Positions 53,283-63,523 of a stretch of DNA of 64,000 nt are shown here, one piece after another (position 1 is the first letter of the stretch; every line of letters starts with the position of its first letter). The notes beneath the pieces were generated by a model, which was given only the letters and a program-made list of their open reading frames with translations, was not told where the DNA came from and did not search any database. Made by a program: the position numbers and the translations under genes. This stretch comes from Polynucleobacter necessarius (GTDB lineage: Bacteria; Pseudomonadota; Gammaproteobacteria; Burkholderiales; Burkholderiaceae): positions 722,058 through 786,057 of the forward strand of contig NZ_LT606946.1 of assembly GCF_900095175.1 (NCBI RefSeq), in the 5' to 3' direction.

Positions 53283-54131
53283 ATGACCAGTAATTCCAGC
53301 CTCAACGCAGACTTACACTGCCATTCCGTTGTTTCTGATGGAACCTTAACACCAGAGCAGTTAGCCGAACGCGCCTATGCGAATGGTGTGCGTTTATGGG
53401 CTTTAACCGATCATGATGAATTGGGTGGGCAGCAGAGAGCTCAGGCCGCCGCAAGCTCGCTGGGTATGGATTATCTTTCTGGGGTCGAAATTTCTGTGAC
53501 CTGGATGGGTCAGACTATTCACATTGTTGGTTTGGGAATTGATGCTGCTCATGCAGGAATTTTGGAGGGCTTGCGTCTGACTCGCGAGGGTCGCGGTAAC
53601 CGCGCTAAGCAGATGGCCGAACAATTATTAAAAGCGGGTATCCCGGGTGCCTATGAAGGCGCGCTGCATTTTGCCGGCAATCAAGAACTTATTTCTCGCA
53701 CGCATTTCGCACGCTTTTTGGTTGAGCAGGGCGTATGTCGCGATACCGATCAAGTCTTTAAAAACTATTTAGTAGAAGACAAACCGGGTTATGTTCCTCA
53801 CCTCTGGGCAACATTAGATGATGCGGTTGCTTGGATCAAGGGTGCTGGTGGTGCTGCGGTGATTGCGCATCCTGGCCGTTATAAGCTGAGCGCTATGCAG
53901 ATGGATGAGCTCTATAAGCACTTCAAAGAAATCGGCGGCATAGCGATTGAGGTGATTACGGGCAGTCATAGTCCAAATCAACATCAAACCTATGGCAAGA
54001 TTGCTCAGCACTATGGATTTTTAGCCTCTAGAGGATCGGATTTTCATGATCCAGAAGAGAGTTATATTGATCTCGGTACCTTGCCACATTTGCCTGATCA
54101 CTTAACCCCTGTTTGGTCACTTTTCCATTAA
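53283..54131 (+). CDS. PHP-domain phosphoesterase (RNase AM-like)
   Basis: PHP metallophosphoesterase, 282 residues. DLHCHSVVSDGTLTPEQLAE (about 10-29), LTDHDELGGQQ (about 40-50), GVEISVTWMG (about 65), then HPGRYKLS and the late GSDFHDPEES (about 250-260). The closest characterised relatives degrade RNA 5' to 3' or 3',5'-bisphosphonucleotides. Starts 9 bases after zapE and is followed by trpS. Confidence 0.88.
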   Translation: MTSNSSLNADLHCHSVVSDGTLTPEQLAERAYANGVRLWALTDHDELGGQQRAQAAASSLGMDYLSGVEISVTWMGQTIHIVGLGIDAAHAGILEGLRLTREGRGNRAKQMAEQLLKAGIPGAYEGALHFAGNQELISRTHFARFLVEQGVCRDTDQVFKNYLVEDKPGYVPHLWATLDDAVAWIKGAGGAAVIAHPGRYKLSAMQMDELYKHFKEIGGIAIEVITGSHSPNQHQTYGKIAQHYGFLASRGSDFHDPEESYIDLGTLPHLPDHLTPVWSLFH

Positions 54132-54188
54132 CCGATTTCTCCTATTTGCTTAACTAGTTTTAATTACCTTTAAAGAATAAAGATCAAG

Positions 54189-55391
54189 ATGTTTGCAGAA
54201 CGTGTTCTATCTGGCATGCGACCTACTGGTAGCTTGCACCTCGGCCACTACCATGGTGTTTTAAAGAATTGGGTTCGCTTGCAGTCTGAGTATCCCTGCT
54301 ACTTTTTTGTAGCAGACTGGCATGCCTTAACAACTCATTATGAAACCCCGGATGTGATTGAGCAATCGGTATGGGATATGGTGATTGATTGGTTGGCTTG
54401 TGGTGTTGATCCAAACCAAGCTACATTATTTATTCAGAGCAAGGTACCTGAGCATGCAGAATTCTTCTTATTACTGTCCATGGGTACGCCTCTAGGTTGG
54501 TTGGAGCGTGTACCAACCTATAAAGATCAGATCGAGAAACTCAAAGAAAAAGATTTGCAGACCTATGGTTTCTTGGGTTACCCCTTGTTACAGGCTGCTG
54601 ATATTTTGATATATCGCGCGCAGTTTGTTCCGGTAGGCGAAGACCAAGTGCCACACGTAGAGATGACACGTGAAGTGGCGCGCCGCTTTAACTATCTTTA
54701 TGGTCGCGAACCTGGTTTTGAAGAGAAGGCGCTCGAGGCAGTTAAAAAATTAGGCAGCAAACGCGCCAAGATGTACGCCGAGTTGCGCGTGGCTTTTCAG
54801 GAGCGGGGCGATGATGAGGCGCTAGAAGAGGCCAAAGCTTTGTTACAAGAAGCGCAAAGCCTCTCTATGGCCGACCGTGAGAGATTGTTTGGTTTCTTAG
54901 AGGGTGCTCGCAAAATTATTCTGCCGGAGCCGCAAGCTTTGCTGACAACGGCATCACGCATGCCAGGCATTGATGGTCAGAAAATGTCCAAATCTTATGG
55001 CAATACGATTAGCATTCGCGAAAAGCCAGAAGAGGTGATTCGTTCGATCCGTACCATGCCAACCGATCCTGCGCGTGTGCGTAGAACTGATCCAGGTGAT
55101 CCTGCGCGTTGTCCAGTATGGCAGCTGCATACTGTCTACTCCAACGATGAAACCAAGGCTTGGGTTCAAAAAGAATGTCAGTCTGCAGGTATTGGCTGTT
55201 TGGAGTGCAAGCAACCTGTGATTGATGCGATTCTTGCTGAACAGCAGCCCATGTTTGAACGTGCTCAGAAGTACTTGGACGATCCTAGCTTACTGCGCTC
55301 GATCATTGCGGATGGTTCTGACAAGGCTCGCAAGGTGGCTCAAGAAACAATGCGCGAGGTTCGTGAGGCCATGGGCTTGGCGTACGACTAA
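54189..55391 (+). CDS. trpS: Tryptophanyl-tRNA synthetase
   Basis: Class I synthetase, 400 residues. HIGH-type motif TGSLHLGHYHG (about 12-22), the ATP site ADWHALTTHYE, and the KMSKS motif in GQKMSKSYGNTI (about 255-266). Between them a long insertion (KKLGSKRAKMYAELRVAF and following, about 200-245) typical of a longer betaproteobacterial branch. ATG 54189 with AAGAATAAAGATCAAG upstream. The methyltransferase starts 10 bases later. Confidence 0.95.
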   Translation: MFAERVLSGMRPTGSLHLGHYHGVLKNWVRLQSEYPCYFFVADWHALTTHYETPDVIEQSVWDMVIDWLACGVDPNQATLFIQSKVPEHAEFFLLLSMGTPLGWLERVPTYKDQIEKLKEKDLQTYGFLGYPLLQAADILIYRAQFVPVGEDQVPHVEMTREVARRFNYLYGREPGFEEKALEAVKKLGSKRAKMYAELRVAFQERGDDEALEEAKALLQEAQSLSMADRERLFGFLEGARKIILPEPQALLTTASRMPGIDGQKMSKSYGNTISIREKPEEVIRSIRTMPTDPARVRRTDPGDPARCPVWQLHTVYSNDETKAWVQKECQSAGIGCLECKQPVIDAILAEQQPMFERAQKYLDDPSLLRSIIADGSDKARKVAQETMREVREAMGLAYD

Positions 55392-55401
55392 GGTTTTCTT
55401 G

Positions 55402-55962
55402 ATGACAAGCCACGAAGTGTTTGCAGCTGTCTCGCCCTGGGTAAGGCGTTTTGCACCAGTGATTCCAAGGGATGGCAGAGTCTTAGATCTGGCCTGCGGA
55501 GCAGGTAGACATACTGCTTTATTAGCCGCTTTGGGCCACCATATTCTGGCTGTTGACCAAGACATTTCTGCAGTAGAGCCGCTTCAAAGTAGCTCCATCC
55601 AAATTCAAGCACTAGATCTTGAGGGTTCGGGCTGGCCTTTGCTAAACCAACAGTTTTCAGCGATTGTGGTGACGAATTATCTATACCGCCCATTTTTGGA
55701 TGAATTGCCCAAAATGCTGACTGAGGGTGGCGTTTTGATCTATGAAACCTTTGCCGATGGAAATGCTGAGTTTGGCAAACCCTCAAACCCCAATTTCCTG
55801 CTAAAACCAGGGGAATTACTGGCTTTGGCGCAGCATTCTGGCCTTAAAGTGATAGCCTACGAAGATATTTACCTTGATCAACCTAAACCAGCCATGGTTC
55901 AGCGGATTTGTGCCGTAAAAGGGCATTTAAAAGGGTACGTTCCGTTACAATTTGGTGGTTAA
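55402..55962 (+). CDS. SAM-dependent methyltransferase (class I)
   Basis: 186 residues from ATG 55402 ([13 protein letters not shown]). Motif [21 protein letters not shown] (about 28-47) with the acidic VDQD at the end of strand 2 (about 52), and [19 protein letters not shown] (about 82-100). Similar to small tellurite-resistance TehB-like or generic class I methyltransferases; substrate unknown. The start at 55222 in the ORF is inside trpS and rejected. Starts 10 bases after trpS. Confidence 0.8.
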   Translation: MTSHEVFAAVSPWVRRFAPVIPRDGRVLDLACGAGRHTALLAALGHHILAVDQDISAVEPLQSSSIQIQALDLEGSGWPLLNQQFSAIVVTNYLYRPFLDELPKMLTEGGVLIYETFADGNAEFGKPSNPNFLLKPGELLALAQHSGLKVIAYEDIYLDQPKPAMVQRICAVKGHLKGYVPLQFGG

Positions 55963-55987
55963 CATTCAGATAATTCAGACACATTCA

Positions 55988-56911
55988 GTGACCACTAAAA
56001 CACAATCCCAAGCTAATAAAAAGCCTATTGCAGGCAGTATGCCTGCCATTGTGACGCCGATGTTCGAGGATGGAAGTCTGGACTTTCCAGCTTTACGTTC
56101 CTTGCTGGATTGGCATGTTGCTGAAGGCTCCGATGGAATCGTCATCGTTGGTACGAGCGGAGAGTCTCCCACTGTATCCGTAGAAGAGCATTGTGAACTG
56201 ATTAAAGTCACCGTTGAGCACATTGCTGGACGCATTCCAGTAATTGCCGGCACTGGTGGAAATTCCACTACCGAAGCAATCGAGTTAACAAATTTCGCCA
56301 AGTCGGTTGGTGCTGACGCCAGCCTCCAGGTTGTTCCTTACTACAACAAGCCAACTCAAGAGGGCATGTATGCCCACTTCAAGAAAATAGCGGAGTCGGT
56401 TGATTTGCCAGTAATCCTTTATAACGTTCCAGGCAGAACTGTCGCGGATCTTGCTGGTGAGACCACTGTTCGTTTGGCTGGGGTACCGGGCATCATCGGC
56501 ATTAAGGATGCTACTGGCAGCATTGAACGCGGTACTTTATTGTTGGCTGATCTCAAACGTGCTGGACATGCTGATTTTTCAGTATTTTCTGGTGACGATT
56601 TGAGTGCAGCAATGCTCATGTTGATGGGTGGTAAAGGTAATATTTCCGTAACTGCCAATATTGCCCCACGTCTAATGCATCAATTGTGTCAGGCAGCAAT
56701 GTCGGATGATGTTGTCAAGACACGCGCTATTCAATACCAATTACTGGCTGTACATAAAGCCATGTTTACTGAGGCAAATCCGATTCCTGTGAAATGGGCC
56801 CTGCATGAAATGGGCAAAGTCACTGCTGGAATTCGTTTACCTTTAACCCCTTTGGGTGTTGCTTTGCGTGAACCTTTGAAGACTGCAATGAAACAGGCCG
56901 GCTTACTATGA
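55988..56911 (+). CDS. dapA: 4-hydroxy-tetrahydrodipicolinate synthase
   Basis: Commits aspartate semialdehyde and pyruvate to lysine and diaminopimelate. [22 protein letters not shown] (about 13-34), [18 protein letters not shown] (about 56-73), the catalytic Tyr in [17 protein letters not shown] and Schiff-base Lys in [13 protein letters not shown]. Length 307 from GTG 55988; the true start is uncertain because no Shine-Dalgarno is seen there. The open frame runs back to 55952, into the methyltransferase. bamC overlaps its stop (ATGA). Confidence 0.93.
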   Translation: MTTKTQSQANKKPIAGSMPAIVTPMFEDGSLDFPALRSLLDWHVAEGSDGIVIVGTSGESPTVSVEEHCELIKVTVEHIAGRIPVIAGTGGNSTTEAIELTNFAKSVGADASLQVVPYYNKPTQEGMYAHFKKIAESVDLPVILYNVPGRTVADLAGETTVRLAGVPGIIGIKDATGSIERGTLLLADLKRAGHADFSVFSGDDLSAAMLMLMGGKGNISVTANIAPRLMHQLCQAAMSDDVVKTRAIQYQLLAVHKAMFTEANPIPVKWALHEMGKVTAGIRLPLTPLGVALREPLKTAMKQAGLL

Positions 56912-58056
56912 CGAATGTGATGCAACTCTTGCGCCAGCATTGCGCAACTTTATTTATTATTTCTTTTACAAGTCTCTCTCTGCTGGGGTGTAAATCGGTA
57001 ACCACGAACGATACGGTTGATTACAAATCTGCTGGTGCTGTTCGCGGGCCTAATTTGTCCTACCCTCCAGACCTCATTACAGCTCAGGCTGATCGTAGGT
57101 ATATCGTTCAAGATGGCTCGGCCACGATGTCTGAGTACAACGCTGCTGTAAAAAAATCAGTGCAGACACGCAAGAATGTCATGACAGGCATTCCGGGTAT
57201 GCGCATTGCTCGTGATGGGGAACGTCGTTGGTTGGTTGTCGAAAAACCTGCTCCAGAGCTGTATCCACAAATCAAAGATTTCTGGCAAGAGAACGGCTTT
57301 CTGCTAGTTGTTGATTCACCCTCTACCGGCATCATGGAAACGGACTGGGCAGAGAATCGGGCTAAGATTCCACAAGACTTTATTCGCAATATTGTTGGTG
57401 GTGCCTTAGATTCAATCTATGACACCGGTGAACGTGATAAATACAAGACCCGTCTTGAGGTGAATAAGCCTGGTGAAACTGAGGTCTACATTACTCAACG
57501 CGGGGCTCTTGAAAAATGTACAACTGACAGTACCGGTGCCTGTATCTCTACTATCTGGACTGCTCGTCCAAACGATCCTGAGTTAGAGGCGGCATTCTTG
57601 GCGCGCTTGATGGAACGCTTAGGAATGACGCAGGAAATGGCTAAGGCTCAAGTTGCGGCACCACTAGGCACTAAGACACCAAAAGCGAAGTTAGTCCAAG
57701 AGGGTGTTAATGCTGCCTATATTGAAATGGCAGCAGGATTTGATTGTGCATGGCGTGACACTGGCCTTGCTTTGGATCGATCTAACTTTACAGTTGAAGA
57801 TCGTAACCGCGCTAATGGTATTTACTACGTTCGATATGTTAATCCTAAAGATTTAGGCGATACCAAAGGATTCTTCTCTAACCTATTTAGTAGTAAGGAT
57901 GGCACTAGCTTGAAGGCAAAGAAATATCTCGTAGTGGTTAAATCTACTGGCGATAATTCTTCAAGTATTTATGTTCAAAATGCTGATGGCAAGCCTGAAA
58001 ACTCTGCTGCTGGATTACAACTATTAACTTTGCTTACCGAACAAATGTCTCGATAA
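56908..58056 (+). CDS. bamC: Outer-membrane assembly lipoprotein BamC
   Basis: Lipoprotein of the BAM beta-barrel assembly machine, 382 residues. Signal peptide with lipobox LLGC (Cys about 28), then a flexible N-terminal part ([21 protein letters not shown], about 48-68) and two helix-grip domains ([23 protein letters not shown] region about 100, [28 protein letters not shown] about 270-300). The gene overlaps dapA by four bases, as in relatives. A terminator follows at 58083. Confidence 0.85.
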   Translation: MTNVMQLLRQHCATLFIISFTSLSLLGCKSVTTNDTVDYKSAGAVRGPNLSYPPDLITAQADRRYIVQDGSATMSEYNAAVKKSVQTRKNVMTGIPGMRIARDGERRWLVVEKPAPELYPQIKDFWQENGFLLVVDSPSTGIMETDWAENRAKIPQDFIRNIVGGALDSIYDTGERDKYKTRLEVNKPGETEVYITQRGALEKCTTDSTGACISTIWTARPNDPELEAAFLARLMERLGMTQEMAKAQVAAPLGTKTPKAKLVQEGVNAAYIEMAAGFDCAWRDTGLALDRSNFTVEDRNRANGIYYVRYVNPKDLGDTKGFFSNLFSSKDGTSLKAKKYLVVVKSTGDNSSSIYVQNADGKPENSAAGLQLLTLLTEQMSR

Positions 58057-58082
58057 GCATCACCTTAAAAAACGGAAGCAAT

Positions 58083-58113
58083 AAAAAAGCCGCTTTTCAG
58101 CGGCTTTTTTTCT
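58083..58113 (+). terminator. Rho-independent terminator after bamC
   Basis: GCCGC at 58089-58093, loop TTTTCA, GCGGC at 58100-58104, followed by seven or eight T. An A-run before the stem makes it usable on the other strand too, for the lipoprotein gene ending at 58126. Confidence 0.85.
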
Positions 58114-58125
58114 TCAAGAAGAAGA

Positions 58126-58272
58126 TTACTTCTTAGCGTCAGCAGGAGCGGCTGGAGCAGCAGCAGGAGCATCAGCGGCTGGAGCAGCTATTACAGGTTT
58201 TGCTTCTTCTTTTTTACCGCAAGCGGCCAAAGCGATTGCCAACATTGCTAGGAGTGTGAGTGACTTCTTTAT
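58126..58272 (-). pseudogene. Small lipoprotein whose start codon reads ATA
   Basis: The minus-strand frame ending at TAA 58126-58128 encodes IKKSLTLLAMLAIALAAC then GKKEEAKPVIAAPAADAPAA and AAPAAPADAKK: a complete lipoprotein signal with LAAC and an Ala/Pro tail. The only position for a start after the Shine-Dalgarno (AGAGGAAACT, eight or so bases before) is ATA at 58270-58272, where ATG would be expected (one G-to-A change). The first ATG is inside the signal peptide. Weak initiation at ATA remains possible. Confidence 0.7.
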
Positions 58273-58387
58273 TTGTAGTTTCCTCTTAAAAAATTATCAT
58301 TAATAATCGGTTATTAATACTTGGAAGCTACAGGGTTACCCCTTAGGTAGTTTCCAGTAGACATTATAGCCATTTCTTTATTTAGCG

Positions 58388-59613
58388 CTAGAAAACCAGC
58401 CAGCCAGCCTCATAGGCCTCAAAGAGACTGTTGTTGGCTCCAATTCCGCCCAAGGAGCCTTTGAGACTCCTCTTAGCGGCCAGTTTGGACCAAGCCGCCT
58501 GTGTTTGCTTATCTTGCGCTTTAGTGACATCCTCTCCGTTGCAGTAAATCCTTCCACCCAGTGCTAGTAGTCGTGTTTGGGGGTGAGGAAGCAGAGCTTG
58601 CTTGGAGATTTGAAGCTTAAATTCTTTGAGGGAAAGATCATTTGCGGAACCATCAAAAAATGCCTGGGGTTTTGGTTCGCTCAGGTAGGCAGTAATACCA
58701 GGAAGAAAAGTTTCTACGCGATCTAGTTTCAGTTCTTTTAATTTTGCAGTTACCTGCGCAATGATTTCTTCTGGAAGTTGTTCTGGACTGTGAGTTGCTC
58801 TTTGCTTTGGATCAGCAAAACGCTGCTCTAGCTCGGGGATATCCTCAAGCGATTCAGCTAGTCGCCACAAACCTTCTTGTAGGATTTCTTTATAACTTTG
58901 AGCTCTAAAACCAACTGACCAAGTTTGACAGCCTCCATCTAAAGCAATGCTATCGTGAGCAACGTGGGGAGGTAGATACAGCATATCGCCTGGCTCCAGA
59001 TCCCACTCCTGTTCAACTTTAAAGTTCTTCAAGATCTTTAAAGGGAGATTGGGATTGAGGCTTAAATCCTTTTGCTCGGAAATACGCCAGCGCCGACGTC
59101 CTGACATCTGAATTAAAAAGACATCATAAGAGTCAAAGTGTGGCCCGACTCCTCCTCCTGGATCCGCAATGCTAATCATTAAATCGTCTAGGCGAGCATC
59201 TGGAATAAAGCGAAACCAAGTAAGTAATTTTGCTGCCGCTGGATGTCTTCCCTCCATGTCTTGAAGCAGGAGTGTCCAGTCCGGCGACTCAGGTGGTGGG
59301 ATGGATTTCTTTTTAAAGGGCCCATTTGAAAAACTCCAGGGCTTGGCCTTAATCAATCTGGATTCAACAGCATCATCACCTGCGATTTTGAATAACTCTT
59401 CAGGGGATATTGCGCTACCCAAGGGCTCACCTATTTTTTTGCAAGCTCAAAGGCGGGGATGGCGCCGCGCACCAATAGAGGTTTTTTGTGCCAATAGGAT
59501 TTCATGAACTTCTCAGGGCTGATGCCCCCAGAAGAACCCATGGGACATCCAGAGGGAGGTTTTGAGGCGCCTGAGGAGGATCGTAGGGCTTGCCTCAAGT
59601 AAAATGAGTTCAT
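58388..59613 (-). pseudogene. Cupin/JmjC ribosomal protein L16 hydroxylase (RoxA/YcfD-like), frameshifted
   Basis: Fe(II)/2-oxoglutarate oxygenase. Frame 1 (59431-59613, MNSFYLRQAL then SPEKFMKSYWHKKPLLVRGA) stops after AFELAKK. Frame 2 continues PLGSAISPEELFKIAGDDA through the metal triad HFDSYD (His, Asp) and PPHVAHDS (His) to 58388. The A-run of the coding strand (plus-strand T7, 59424-59430) needs one more base to give AKKIGEPLG. The family hydroxylates an Arg of ribosomal protein L16, so a ribosome modification is lost, if the lesion is real. Confidence 0.85.
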
Positions 59614-59638
59614 ATAGTCAGAAGCTGTTTAAAGCACA

Positions 59639-60250
59639 ATGTTGAATGAATTACGTATGAAGATCGAAAAAAATACTGTTGTATCCCTGCGCTACAAATT
59701 AACCGATGCGCAAAACAATATTATCGAGGAACCAGATTCTCCGATGGTATACCTGCATGGAGGGTATGAGGGCACTTTTCCGAAGATTGAAGCTCTATTA
59801 GATGGGCAAGATGTGGGCTACGAGGCCAGCATTCAGCTTGAGCCGAGCGAGGCATTTGGTGAGTACGACCCAGAATTATTGAAGATTGAGCCACGCGCGC
59901 GTTTTCCGGAGCCTTTGGAAGTAGGTATGCAGTTTGAGGGTGTGCCAGATGCTGAAGAAGGGGGTGAGTCTAGTGATGTGGATGACGAGCCCTTGATTTA
60001 TACCGTTACCGATGTAGCAGATAGTCAAGTGGTCTTAGATGGTAATCATCCACTGGCTGGTATGGCTTTGCGATTCTGGGTGCAGGTAGAAGATATTCGC
60101 GCTGCAACTGATGAAGAAATTGAGAATCGCCATGCTGAAGGTAGCGAAGCATTTGGAATGCCTGATGATGCCGATGAGCTTGATGATGGTGATGATGACT
60201 TTGTAGATAAGACTATCAATCCTGGTGGCCCATCACCAACCCTGCATTAA
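59639..60250 (+). CDS. FKBP-type peptidyl-prolyl isomerase (SlyD-like)
   Basis: Cytoplasmic isomerase and chaperone, 203 residues (or 197 from ATG 59657, MKIEKNTVVSLRYKLTDAQN, which matches family starts better). FKBP fold with inserted IF domain: YLHGGYEGTFPKIEALLDGQDVGYEASIQLEPSEAFGEYDPELL (about 30-75), and a late VVLDGNHPLAGMALRFWVQVEDIRAAT. The C-terminal tail is acidic (DDADELDDGDDDF) rather than the His-rich metal-binding tail of E. coli SlyD. Converges with cysE. Confidence 0.88.
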   Translation: MLNELRMKIEKNTVVSLRYKLTDAQNNIIEEPDSPMVYLHGGYEGTFPKIEALLDGQDVGYEASIQLEPSEAFGEYDPELLKIEPRARFPEPLEVGMQFEGVPDAEEGGESSDVDDEPLIYTVTDVADSQVVLDGNHPLAGMALRFWVQVEDIRAATDEEIENRHAEGSEAFGMPDDADELDDGDDDFVDKTINPGGPSPTLH

Positions 60251-60251
60251 C

Positions 60252-61019
60252 TTATTCTTTAAGCCATTCTTTTAAAGCACCAAGGTCACGCTTGGTGTCG
60301 CTTGATTCACTGGCATTAGATGCTGGTGTGTTGCTTAATGTAGCGATTACTTTTTCAAGAGCTGCAATTTTGGCTTCTTGCTCTAAAGTCGCATCAATCA
60401 AGCCCTTCAATGCCATAGATACTGGATCATCTACATTGGGTGTTACGCCATAAGCGGAGAAGTACTCTTTCACTTTACTGTCTGGTGTGCTTGCCTGCGG
60501 TAAATCCGGATGCAGGATGCGAGCAGGAATTCCGACTGCAGTTGCTCCGGCGGGAATTTCTTTCAGGACTACGGCATTAGATCCAACTCGAGCCCCATCA
60601 CCCACAGTAAAGCCGCCAAGAACTTTTGCTCCCGCACTAATCACTACACCTTTACCTAAGGTAGGGTGGCGCTTTACGCCTTTGTAGAGAGAAGTTCCGC
60701 CCAAAGTAACACCTTGATAGATGGTGCAATCATCACCAATTTCGGTAGTTTCTCCGATCACGATTCCTAGGCCATGATCTAAAAAAACACGACGACCAAT
60801 CTTTGCTCCAGGATGAATTTCAATGCCGGTAATGAAGCGGGCTAACATTGACAGAAGGCGTGCAATCCATTTTAAGCCCAAGTTCCACAGACCATGAGAT
60901 GCTCGATGAATCCAGACAGCATGCAAGCCTGGGTAGCAGGTGATGACCTCGAGACGATTTCTCGCAGCGGGGTCACGCACTATGATGGAATCGACTTGGT
61001 CGAAAAGTGAATTGAACAT
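60252..61019 (-). CDS. cysE: Serine O-acetyltransferase
   Basis: Makes O-acetylserine for cysteine synthesis. 255 residues: N-terminal helical part (1-60), then left-handed beta-helix hexapeptides [43 protein letters not shown] (about 65-110) including the catalytic His in LDHGLG and [12 protein letters not shown]-terminal extension of about 70 residues continues after HPDL. The length is near epsilon-type enzymes of betaproteobacteria. Between slyD-like and the trmJ pseudogene. Confidence 0.95.
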   Translation of the reverse strand: MFNSLFDQVDSIIVRDPAARNRLEVITCYPGLHAVWIHRASHGLWNLGLKWIARLLSMLARFITGIEIHPGAKIGRRVFLDHGLGIVIGETTEIGDDCTIYQGVTLGGTSLYKGVKRHPTLGKGVVISAGAKVLGGFTVGDGARVGSNAVVLKEIPAGATAVGIPARILHPDLPQASTPDSKVKEYFSAYGVTPNVDDPVSMALKGLIDATLEQEAKIAALEKVIATLSNTPASNASESSDTKRDLGALKEWLKE

Positions 61020-61048
61020 AAATGAATTTTAACGGGTAAAGGCCGAAT

Positions 61049-61801
61049 TTATTTTCTTAAGAGCATCTGCTTAGCAATGCCACGTAGAAGATCGATTTCT
61101 TCTTTGTGGAGACGAGTTCTGGCAAATAGCGCTTGTAAGCGTGGCATGAGTTTTTTGGGGTTGGGCAGGATCAAGATAGCCAATGGCGCCTCTAGCCCCT
61201 CACGCCAGTGCTCCAGCATGGCGGCTACAGCAGCAGGATCGGCATAATCCACCGCTTCAAGGTTTGAATTAATTGGTCCAGCCCTCTCATCGTTACCCAA
61301 GGCCTCCCTGAGGGTAAAGGCACAAACCATCATGGCTTGAGCAAGGTTTAGAGATGGATAGCGTGGATTTGCATCGAGCCAAACCCGGTGGGTGCAGAGT
61401 GAGAGATGGTGATTATCTAAGCCGGTGCGCTCGGGCCCAAATAGAAGAGCCACACGCCGCTTGCCAGCAATGGCTGCCTGAATGAGGGGGCGGGCATCTA
61501 CCTAGTTGATTGCTGGTGGTCCAAATTCACGATCACGACTAGTTAAGCCCAGGACTAGGGGGCAGTCTTGAACGGCTGATTCCAGTGATGCGCTCTCTTG
61601 ACTCGATTCCAGGATATCAACGGCCCTGCTAGCTAGGGCTATTGCCTCAGACGCCTGGGCGACCCTCGAAATCTTTGGGGAAATCAGTCGCAGATCACTA
61701 AATCCCATGGTTTTGAGTGCACGCGCAGCTGAACCCACGTTTCCAGGGTGGCTGGTTTCAACCAAAACCCAGCGCAGTAATTGAGCTTGTGCGGTATTCA
61801 T
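61049..61801 (-). pseudogene. trmJ: tRNA (Cm32/Um32) methyltransferase TrmJ, interrupted by TAG
   Basis: SPOUT methyltransferase. The N-terminal part 61502-61801 starts MNTAQAQLLRWVLVETSHPG and includes VGSAARALKTMGFSDLRLIS. It meets TAG at 61502-61504 after GPPAIN; the same frame then reads VDARPLIQAAIAGKRRVALL and the family knot signature LFGPERTGLDNHHLSLCTHR, to LLRK at 61049. This is a single-base nonsense change (TGG or CAG ancestral) with no indel. Loss of Nm32 modification affects tRNA reading only mildly in other bacteria. Downstream of cysE on the same strand. Confidence 0.85.
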
Positions 61802-61931
61802 ATCAACAGGAATTCTCTAGGGGCTTGGGTGTTTAAATGAGCAATCGTTTAGAATCAGGGTGTTAGCTCCTTATTGTCCTGCAGTTTGCAATTTGGTGAG
61901 CTTGTTCTTATTTAATTTGTCCATCAATACT

Positions 61932-62720
61932 ATGCATCCCATGTTAAATGTGGCCGTTAAGGCTGCCCGTCGTGCCGGAACCGTGATTAATAGGGCTTCT
62001 CTCAATTTAGAGCGCCTTCAGGTTGACCGCAAACAACATAATGACTTTGTTACGGAGGTGGACAGACAGGCTGAAGCAGCCATTATTGAGACGCTCAGCG
62101 AGGCTTATCCAACACATGGTTTTTTGGCTGAAGAGACGGGCGCTCAAAATACCGATGCTGAAAACGTATGGATCATTGATCCCTTAGACGGCACAACCAA
62201 CTTTATCCATGGCTTCCCGCAATATGCAGTTTCTATTGCCCTGTCAGTCAACGGCATCACTCAGCAAGCAGTGGTGTATGACCCAACCCGTGATGAACTT
62301 TTTACCGCAACTCGTGGCGCTGGCGCTTATTTAGATCGTCGGCGTTTGCGTGTTGCTACTCAAGATCGTTTAGCTAATTCTTTACTCGGTACTGGTTTTC
62401 CTTATCGGGAAGATCAGGATTTAGAAAAGTATTTAAAAATCTTTGCTGATATGTCACGCAATTGTGCGGGCCTGCGTCGTCCTGGTGCTGCATCTCTCGA
62501 TTTGGCCTATGTTGCTGCAGGTCGTTACGATGGATTCTTTGAAGGCGATCTCAAACCGTGGGATATGGCTGCAGGTGCTTTATTAATTACTGAAGCCGGT
62601 GGACTCATTGGCAACTACCGTGGTGAAGAGGGCTTCTTGCAAAGTGGTGAAGTCATGTGTGCAAACCCACGCATTTTTGCTCAGATGGTGCAGTGCTTAT
62701 CTAAATACTCGACCTGCTAA
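61932..62720 (+). CDS. suhB: Inositol-1-monophosphatase family protein SuhB
   Basis: Mg-dependent phosphatase that also functions in rRNA transcription and ribosome assembly. 262 residues from ATG 61932 ([16 protein letters not shown]). [19 protein letters not shown] (about 37-55), metal motif LAEETG (about 66), [17 protein letters not shown] (about 80-96) and the second site [40 protein letters not shown] (about 190-230). Intact. Converges with lpxH. The long frame from 61860 is rejected. Confidence 0.93.
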   Translation: MHPMLNVAVKAARRAGTVINRASLNLERLQVDRKQHNDFVTEVDRQAEAAIIETLSEAYPTHGFLAEETGAQNTDAENVWIIDPLDGTTNFIHGFPQYAVSIALSVNGITQQAVVYDPTRDELFTATRGAGAYLDRRRLRVATQDRLANSLLGTGFPYREDQDLEKYLKIFADMSRNCAGLRRPGAASLDLAYVAAGRYDGFFEGDLKPWDMAAGALLITEAGGLIGNYRGEEGFLQSGEVMCANPRIFAQMVQCLSKYSTC

Positions 62721-62734
62721 GTTGAGTAGGTGAA

Positions 62735-63523
62735 TTAAGTTTTAATCAGGTCGGCGTATCGAACGCCGTCTTGGTTAATGAGTAGCGCACTTGCGCGCGG
62801 TCGTCCACTGTCGGGATGATCTAAATCCCAATCCGATAAGACCCAGCGTTGCCACTCTTGGCCCATCAGATGCTCTTGATGGTGCTTGGGAAGATGAGTA
62901 TGCCCATGAATCAATTGATTACCAGCTTGATCTCTTAGGACGGCCGCACATGCCGTTAAGGTAACGTTTGTTTTGGCTTGAGCCTCCGCGGCAGAAGATT
63001 GAGCTGCACGCTGATATTGCGCACCACTATTGCTACGGAGATGATTCGCAATCGAGCGACGCCAATTGAGAGGCAATTTCAAGAAGAGTTTTTGAATCCA
63101 AGGTTTTCTAACCCAGCCGCGAAATACTTGATAGCCAATATCTGCCGTACAAAGTGAATCGCCATGACAGAGAACATATTCAGATCCAGCAATATTGACC
63201 TTGCTTGGGTCAGCCATCAATGTCATACCCGTTTTGCTTAAGAAATGCTTTCCAACTAAAAAATCTCGATTACCGTGGAGGTAATACGTTTTCACTTTAG
63301 TGGAGAGTGTGGCAAGCGCATGTTTCACTTCTTGTTGAAAAGGAGAGTGCTGGGCGGCATCATCTCCAACCCAATACTCTAACAAGTCTCCCAGGATAAA
63401 TACTGCTTCTACCTTGGGGGCATCTTTTTCACAAAAATCAAAAAATCGTTGCGCCGTCAAGGGTATTGACGGCGTGAGATGTAGATCAGAAATGAATAAC
63501 GCGCTCGCGTATTGCAGGATCAT
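62735..63523 (-). CDS. lpxH: UDP-2,3-diacylglucosamine diphosphatase
   Basis: Inner-membrane-associated step of lipid A synthesis. 262 residues: FISDLHLTP (about 9-17), [11 protein letters not shown] (about 45-55), HGNRDFL (about 83), [10 protein letters not shown] (about 119) and [10 protein letters not shown] (about 200) give the calcineurin-like metal set. Length is a bit longer than in E. coli (240). Its start codon overlaps the ppiB stop by four bases, so the two are co-translated. This is the better lpxH of the two phosphoesterases in the window. Confidence 0.92.
   Translation of the reverse strand: MILQYASALFISDLHLTPSIPLTAQRFFDFCEKDAPKVEAVFILGDLLEYWVGDDAAQHSPFQQEVKHALATLSTKVKTYYLHGNRDFLVGKHFLSKTGMTLMADPSKVNIAGSEYVLCHGDSLCTADIGYQVFRGWVRKPWIQKLFLKLPLNWRRSIANHLRSNSGAQYQRAAQSSAAEAQAKTNVTLTACAAVLRDQAGNQLIHGHTHLPKHHQEHLMGQEWQRWVLSDWDLDHPDSGRPRASALLINQDGVRYADLIKT

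Noticed and set aside
55222..55401. Long N-terminus of the methyltransferase
   Set aside because: It is a reading of trpS in another frame; ATG 55402 begins the recognisable domain.
61860..61931. Longer start of suhB
   Set aside because: The extra residues have no family match; ATG 61932 gives the usual N-terminus.
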